This document shows positions 59,874 to 64,000 of a stretch of 64,000 nt of DNA, one piece after another. The first letter of the stretch is position 1. Each line of letters opens with the position of its first letter. A program made the position numbers and the translations under genes. The DNA is taken from assembly GCA_003049465.1 (NCBI GenBank), contig PYSS01000021.1, positions 285,311 through 349,310 on the forward strand, written 5' to 3'. The notes beneath the pieces are model-generated. The model was not told where the DNA came from. It was given only the letters and a program-made list of their open reading frames with translations, and ran no database searches. The DNA is from Magnaporthiopsis rhizophila (lineage: Eukaryota > Ascomycota > Sordariomycetes > Magnaporthales > Magnaporthaceae).

Positions 59874-62531
59874 ATGTCGGTGTTTACCTATGACCCGGAC
59901 CCACCGCGGGTCTCGTCTCCGTGGCTCCAGCCGGCGGATCCGGGGAAAAGGCGGGGCTCTCCTGCGTCCGACCGCGGCTCGGCCGCCGTCAACTCGGACC
60001 TGCTCGCGGACTATGGCGTCACCAAGCTGGCGGCCGAGCCGGAGCTTGGCCCAACCGAGTACAAGCTGCACCTGCTCCTCCGGCAGAGGAGGATGTTCCG
60101 TTCCATGAGCACCACGAACCGCATCGCCGGCTCGCAGCAGGCTCGCCCGACGCCCTCGGAGCCCAAGGCGCTGCTGAAGCACCGCGCCGTGGTCATGTCC
60201 ACGTCCAACCAGACCCGCCAATCCCGTTTCCTGCAGCTCACGACCCAGCTGTTTTGGAGGCTGCGGCAATCGTCGCCCTACCATGCCTCCGTCGCTAACC
60301 AGGAGCTTGTCATCCCCCACCTCCCGGATGACCATGCCGCCTCTTCGGTGTCCGTCAAGCCTGGCAAACCGCTGCCGGGTCTGGAAGAGTCCAGGGGCGC
60401 TCTGTACGAGATTGGCGTGGCCGATGACGGCACTCTGGTTGGTCTCACCAAGGACGAGATGGACGAGAGCATCGCCAACCTGAGCATCATGGCAGCGAGC
60501 CTGGGGTGCGTGACCGAGGTCCTGCGCCGGGTCATAGTTGGCGACTGCGAGTGGCTGGAAGAGCCTCCGTCGCAGGTGGTCCACCGCGGAGAGCTCTGGG
60601 TTGCCGAGGTCCTCGTCACCCCGAATCTCGGGGCTTGTGACCAACAGCTCGACGAAGGCGAGCACATAAACGGTGCCACTTCGACAAGCTTGATGTCGAC
60701 CGAGCTGAATCCTAGCGCAGGTCCTGCGACCAAAGACCAGCTGCGAGTGACCCTGACTGGACCAACAACGTCTGGGAAATCCACATTGCTGGGGACTCTG
60801 TCGACGGGGACGCTTGACAATGGTCACGGCAAGAGCAGGCTCAGTCTTCTGAGGCATCGCCATGAGCTTGCATCCGGCGTCACCAGCTCGGTTGCGCAGG
60901 AGCTCATCGGGTACAAAGGGAGTGACATTGTCAACTACTCCAACAGAAACATCGAATCCTGGATTGGTATCCACGACTTTACTGCCGACGGCCGTTTAGT
61001 GTTTGTATCCGATTCGGCCGGCCACCCGCGATATCGGCGCACCATACTTCGTGGCATTGTCGGGTGGGCGCCGCACTGGACCGTCCTCTGCTTGGCGGCG
61101 GACTGTGAAGAACCTGCGCGTAATGGCGCCGGGACGCCCTCGACCAGCTACGACGCTGCCGGCTTGGCGAGTGCGGGACTCGATCTCGCCAGGTCTCACC
61201 TGGAATTGTGTCTGAGGCTGCAAATACCCCTTGCTATCGTCGTGACTAAGATGGACAAGGGCACCAAGTCCGGGCTGCAGGGGATACTCAGCAAGGTGTT
61301 GTCGAGCATCAAGCAAGCCGGCAGGACCCCGAGGTTGCTCCATCCCGGTCGAAAGAGCGACCCTGACATGGCCAAGATACCTCAAGAGGACACGGACAAA
61401 GTTGAAAAGATCGTGGATGAGATGGTGGCGAGCGGCGACCTTCTCGCCACCGTCCCCATTGTGCTCGCAAGCGCTGTCAACGGCACAGGCATCGGGCTCA
61501 TGCACGCCCTTCTGAAGCAACTGCCGCTGCCTCCTGCGCCCACGGCCTACGATCTGACAGGGCCAGCCTTGAATCCGGATCAACCCGCTAGCCTGTTCCA
61601 CATCGAGGATAAATTCAGCCTGCCCGCATCGCATGCTTCTGTTGGCGGGAGCTCGGTCGACCAGACGGACGTCGGCACCGTAGTAGCGGGATACATCCGC
61701 TTCGGGAAACTGTCTGTTGGGGACGCCGTTGTGGTCGGGCCTTTCCCGTCTGACGAGGATGACGGTAGGGGCTCGACTTCTCCTGAGGGTCGACAGTCGC
61801 CCGGAAGCTACGGCCTCTCCATCTCGCATCCGTCGACCACCGAGCTCAACCGCGTTGCTTCCCGGAGCGCCGTCTCAGCCTCGACCATCAAGGGAGAGTG
61901 GCACAACGCGCGCGTGGTGAGCCTACGCAACTTGCGCCTACCTGTCCTCACACTCGAGGCTGGCCAGGTTGGCACGGTCGGTCTCGTGCTGGACGTGCCG
62001 AGCGGGAAGGTCGTAGGTGAGAGCGGCCTGTTGGAGGCGCCGCCGCAGCAGGGGAGCCACAGGGCGCCCAAAATAAGAAAAGGAATGGTTCTGGCGATCC
62101 TGAGCAAGCACATGCTGGACGGAGCCGTCTCGCTCCGGGCCGCAAGCGGGCTCACCGCGCTGTTGCGCGATCCAGACGCGGCCTCCCTAACAGTGGGAAG
62201 CTTGGTGAACATATATGTCGCCAGTGTTCGTGCGGTCGCCAGGGTCCTGCGTGTCACTGGAGTGGCAGGCACATCGCCCCCGGATTCCTCGAGCGTCCCC
62301 ACCGAGAACATTGACGACGTGTTCAACCTGAACGAGGAACGGCTGCCCGACGATGGGGCTGGGAGAGGCAGGCGGGTAGCCACGCCGGATGGGGTCGAAG
62401 TGCGACTTGAGCTGATGGGCAACCGCGAGTGGATCGAGCTGGGATCCCATATTGTCCTGTTGGAGGGCGGGAGGCATGATAGGTCTGGGCTGGAAGGGCT
62501 TTCGGGCAAGGTGGTTGAGATCGTCGACTGA
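59874..62531 (+). CDS. GTPBP1/2-like translational GTPase
   Basis: Single exon, 885 residues, starting MSVFTYDPDPPRVSSPW. An in-frame TTG lies just upstream at 59868 but ATG is the better start. The GTPase has a phosphate-binding loop GPTTSGKST at about residue 300, DSAGHPRY (G3, normally DxAGH) near 381 and TKMD (G4) near 458, then a beta-barrel-rich C-terminal region with VGTVVAGYIRFGKLSVGD and LEAGQVGTVGLVLD, as in EF-Tu-like domains 2 and 3. The N-terminal half resembles the fungal GTPBP1/GTPBP2 branch (VADDGTLVGLTKDEMDESI). Mammalian relatives act in ribosome-associated quality control and mRNA decay; that role is inference here. The gene is long and intronless. Confidence 0.85.
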   Translation: MSVFTYDPDPPRVSSPWLQPADPGKRRGSPASDRGSAAVNSDLLADYGVTKLAAEPELGPTEYKLHLLLRQRRMFRSMSTTNRIAGSQQARPTPSEPKALLKHRAVVMSTSNQTRQSRFLQLTTQLFWRLRQSSPYHASVANQELVIPHLPDDHAASSVSVKPGKPLPGLEESRGALYEIGVADDGTLVGLTKDEMDESIANLSIMAASLGCVTEVLRRVIVGDCEWLEEPPSQVVHRGELWVAEVLVTPNLGACDQQLDEGEHINGATSTSLMSTELNPSAGPATKDQLRVTLTGPTTSGKSTLLGTLSTGTLDNGHGKSRLSLLRHRHELASGVTSSVAQELIGYKGSDIVNYSNRNIESWIGIHDFTADGRLVFVSDSAGHPRYRRTILRGIVGWAPHWTVLCLAADCEEPARNGAGTPSTSYDAAGLASAGLDLARSHLELCLRLQIPLAIVVTKMDKGTKSGLQGILSKVLSSIKQAGRTPRLLHPGRKSDPDMAKIPQEDTDKVEKIVDEMVASGDLLATVPIVLASAVNGTGIGLMHALLKQLPLPPAPTAYDLTGPALNPDQPASLFHIEDKFSLPASHASVGGSSVDQTDVGTVVAGYIRFGKLSVGDAVVVGPFPSDEDDGRGSTSPEGRQSPGSYGLSISHPSTTELNRVASRSAVSASTIKGEWHNARVVSLRNLRLPVLTLEAGQVGTVGLVLDVPSGKVVGESGLLEAPPQQGSHRAPKIRKGMVLAILSKHMLDGAVSLRAASGLTALLRDPDAASLTVGSLVNIYVASVRAVARVLRVTGVAGTSPPDSSSVPTENIDDVFNLNEERLPDDGAGRGRRVATPDGVEVRLELMGNREWIELGSHIVLLEGGRHDRSGLEGLSGKVVEIVD

Positions 62532-62935
62532 TGAGGAAGGAAAGGTTGGAGGGCAGGTTGCGTTCGAGTTGGTTTCTAGTCCGGCATTGTTTAATTTTTG
62601 ATTTTCCGAGGTCCTTGGTGCTGTGTAGACCTTGATATAATAGATATGTTATAGTGAATATCAGGGGTTCTGTGTATTGAATCAAAGATCCAGCCTCTCT
62701 TTGCCCTAGCAAGTGGTTCAATGGTACGTCGGCCAGCACTAAGGACGATATGTGCATCACTTGTCACGGTTCACCACGCTGCGGTTTGGACAGGGCCTCT
62801 GTGAAGCAAGAGCATAACGCGTCATAACATTGCCCACCAGCCTAGACGCCAATGACTCCCCGAGAATGCAGAAACCCAAGGAAAAGAACGATGTATAATG
62901 GCGTGCCCCCAACCATGCACTATTTTTATTGTTGT
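62532..62935. other. Convergent intergenic region
   Basis: About 400 bp of T/A-rich DNA between the GTPase gene (+) and EMC6 (-), holding both 3' UTRs. No gene seen. Confidence 0.6.
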
Positions 62936-63448
62936 TCATGCCCGAACCAGACCATAGAACAGCGTCCATGTCAATATGAAGCCGGCCAGGCCGTTCATCA
63001 GCCCGCTCGTCCACAACTCGTAGGGGCCACGGAAGTATCTGCTCGTGTCCAGGGGACCCTTCCCGGCGGCGAGCGAGGTGGGGGCGACGCGCAGGACGTA
63101 GAAGAGGACGGCCGAGAGGAAGGTGAAGGCGACGTAGAAGAGGAAGCCCGAGTAGGACTCGAGGCCCAGGATGCCGGCCCCGACGCCAAACAGCGACGCG
63201 GTCAGGGTTTGGAGGTTTGAGAGGATCTAGGTATGAACCGTACGTCATCGTGGCGCAGCGTCAGCTACTAGAGCGCTCCCCCTCTCTTTCTCTCTCGTAT
63301 CCAGCGGACGGACCACAACTGGGATCGGGTCGGGGTCGGGTCGGGTCTGGGCCGGGGCAGTGGTTCCTAGGGACGGACGGACCTTGGTGTTATACACGAC
63401 CGACTCCGGCACGATCGGTGCGATCTGATAGTCCTTTTCCGTGGCCAT
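62936..63448 (-). CDS. EMC6: ER membrane protein complex subunit 6
   Basis: Two exons, 63383-63448 and 62936-63226, phase 0, 118 residues. EMC inserts tail-anchored and multipass proteins into the ER membrane. Exon 1 codes MATEKDYQIAPIVPESVVYN; the intron starts GTCCGT and ends ACCTAG. Exon 2 opens with ILSNLQTLTASLFGVGAGIL, where the first transmembrane helix begins, then SGFLFYVAFTFLSAVLFYVL (second helix), a loop with DTSRYFRGPYELW, and the last helix near GLAGFILTWTLFYG. The three-helix pattern, asparagine before helix 1 and length match EMC6. The GTCCGT donor is weaker than GTANGT but needed for the family join. Confidence 0.88.
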
Positions 63449-64000
63449 TTTTCGGGAAGGTCGGGTGGAAACGACTGGGCCGCCCTGCAGTATCGATATG
63501 TCCTGGGGTACGAGACGAGAAACGCCGATTCTGCGCGTATCGATGGATAATCGGGACGGACGGGTGTTTGGGCTATAGAGGGACTGGGGGATGGTGACAG
63601 GCTGCATTGCTGCGTGCGGGTGTGCGTGTCCAGCATTGAGTCCACTATGTGAGCTGCCCCGAGCTCCAAGGCTTCCATAATTGGTGGGGCCGCCGGCCAT
63701 TGACCTCCATCGAATCAAAATTCCCATCAACCCGCCGCGCCAGTGGTTCCGTGCGGGTCACGATTTGGTGGCCCGCTGTTCTGGATTGTTTGGAAGCGCC
63801 AGGCGCTCATTTGCCATTCATTGTCTGGCCCTGGGCCCTGGGCCACGAGAGCTCTATGACGAACACACGATGATCCGCCGACGCCCAAGGGTAGGGTCAG
63901 GGTTCTGGTCCAAAGCATGAAATCGCTTCTGGATCGCAAAATCACCGAGGCTCAGGCCTCTTTCCCCCTTGCTGGCTGTTTTTTTATTACGCCTCGGTCT
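63449..64000. other. Upstream region of EMC6 to the window end, no gene seen
   Basis: About 550 bp with no supportable frame. The - strand is open from 63730 into the EMC6 start, but its composition is non-coding in character. Confidence 0.5.

Overview
The window is nuclear DNA of a filamentous ascomycete, most likely a Sordariomycete. Genes have short spliceosomal introns (about 55-110 bp) with GTANGT-type donors. The proteins are typical of Pezizomycotina: PEX6, a SEC9 t-SNARE, a DHR2-type helicase, serine-rich GPI proteins and a Mep-type ammonium transporter. Coding DNA is GC-rich and the intergenic DNA carries many simple repeats. Three assembly gaps or doubtful spots (N at 3310-3322, 17442 and 24111-24599) sit beside homopolymers.

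Layout. 1-0.4 kb: the 3' end of an unidentified + strand gene. 3.1-5.2 kb: a TauD/clavaminate-synthase-like dioxygenase whose second intron holds about 675 bp of pure CT repeat. 5.2-14.3 kb: a stretch with no recognisable protein gene except one intron-bearing tRNA-like gene at 12.2 kb. 14.3-16.3 kb (-): an ammonium transporter that appears to use a 3-nt microexon. 20.2-22.7 kb (+): a membrane-anchored histidine acid phosphatase. 23-29 kb: a sparse area with a small cysteine-rich ORF, a GPI-anchored serine-rich protein and a small secreted protein. 29.6-39.8 kb: an SH3BGR-like thioredoxin-fold protein with a long acidic tail, PEX6 (-) and an acid-lipase/steryl-ester-hydrolase-like protein (+).

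40-47 kb holds three neighbouring genes of fungal accessory families, and each carries one inactivating lesion. They are a conserved hypothetical protein with a frameshift, a large helical-domain/subtilisin-like (S8) protein with an in-frame TAG between its catalytic Asp and His, and a head-to-head C2H2-type protein with an in-frame TGA. The genes flanking this block are intact, so it looks like a decaying accessory island. 47.7-48.5 kb (-): a Kre9/KNH-like GPI-anchored wall protein.

51.1-63.4 kb is a housekeeping block: a HPM1-type protein-histidine methyltransferase, SDHAF3, the DHR2-like helicase and SEC9 (all -), a GTPBP1/2-like GTPase (+) and EMC6 (-). Nearly all genes are independent cellular functions (peroxisome import, secretion, SDH assembly, ER membrane insertion, rRNA processing, nutrient uptake). 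The only pair whose arrangement suggests a shared role is the divergent S8-protease/C2H2 couple at 41.5-47.0 kb.
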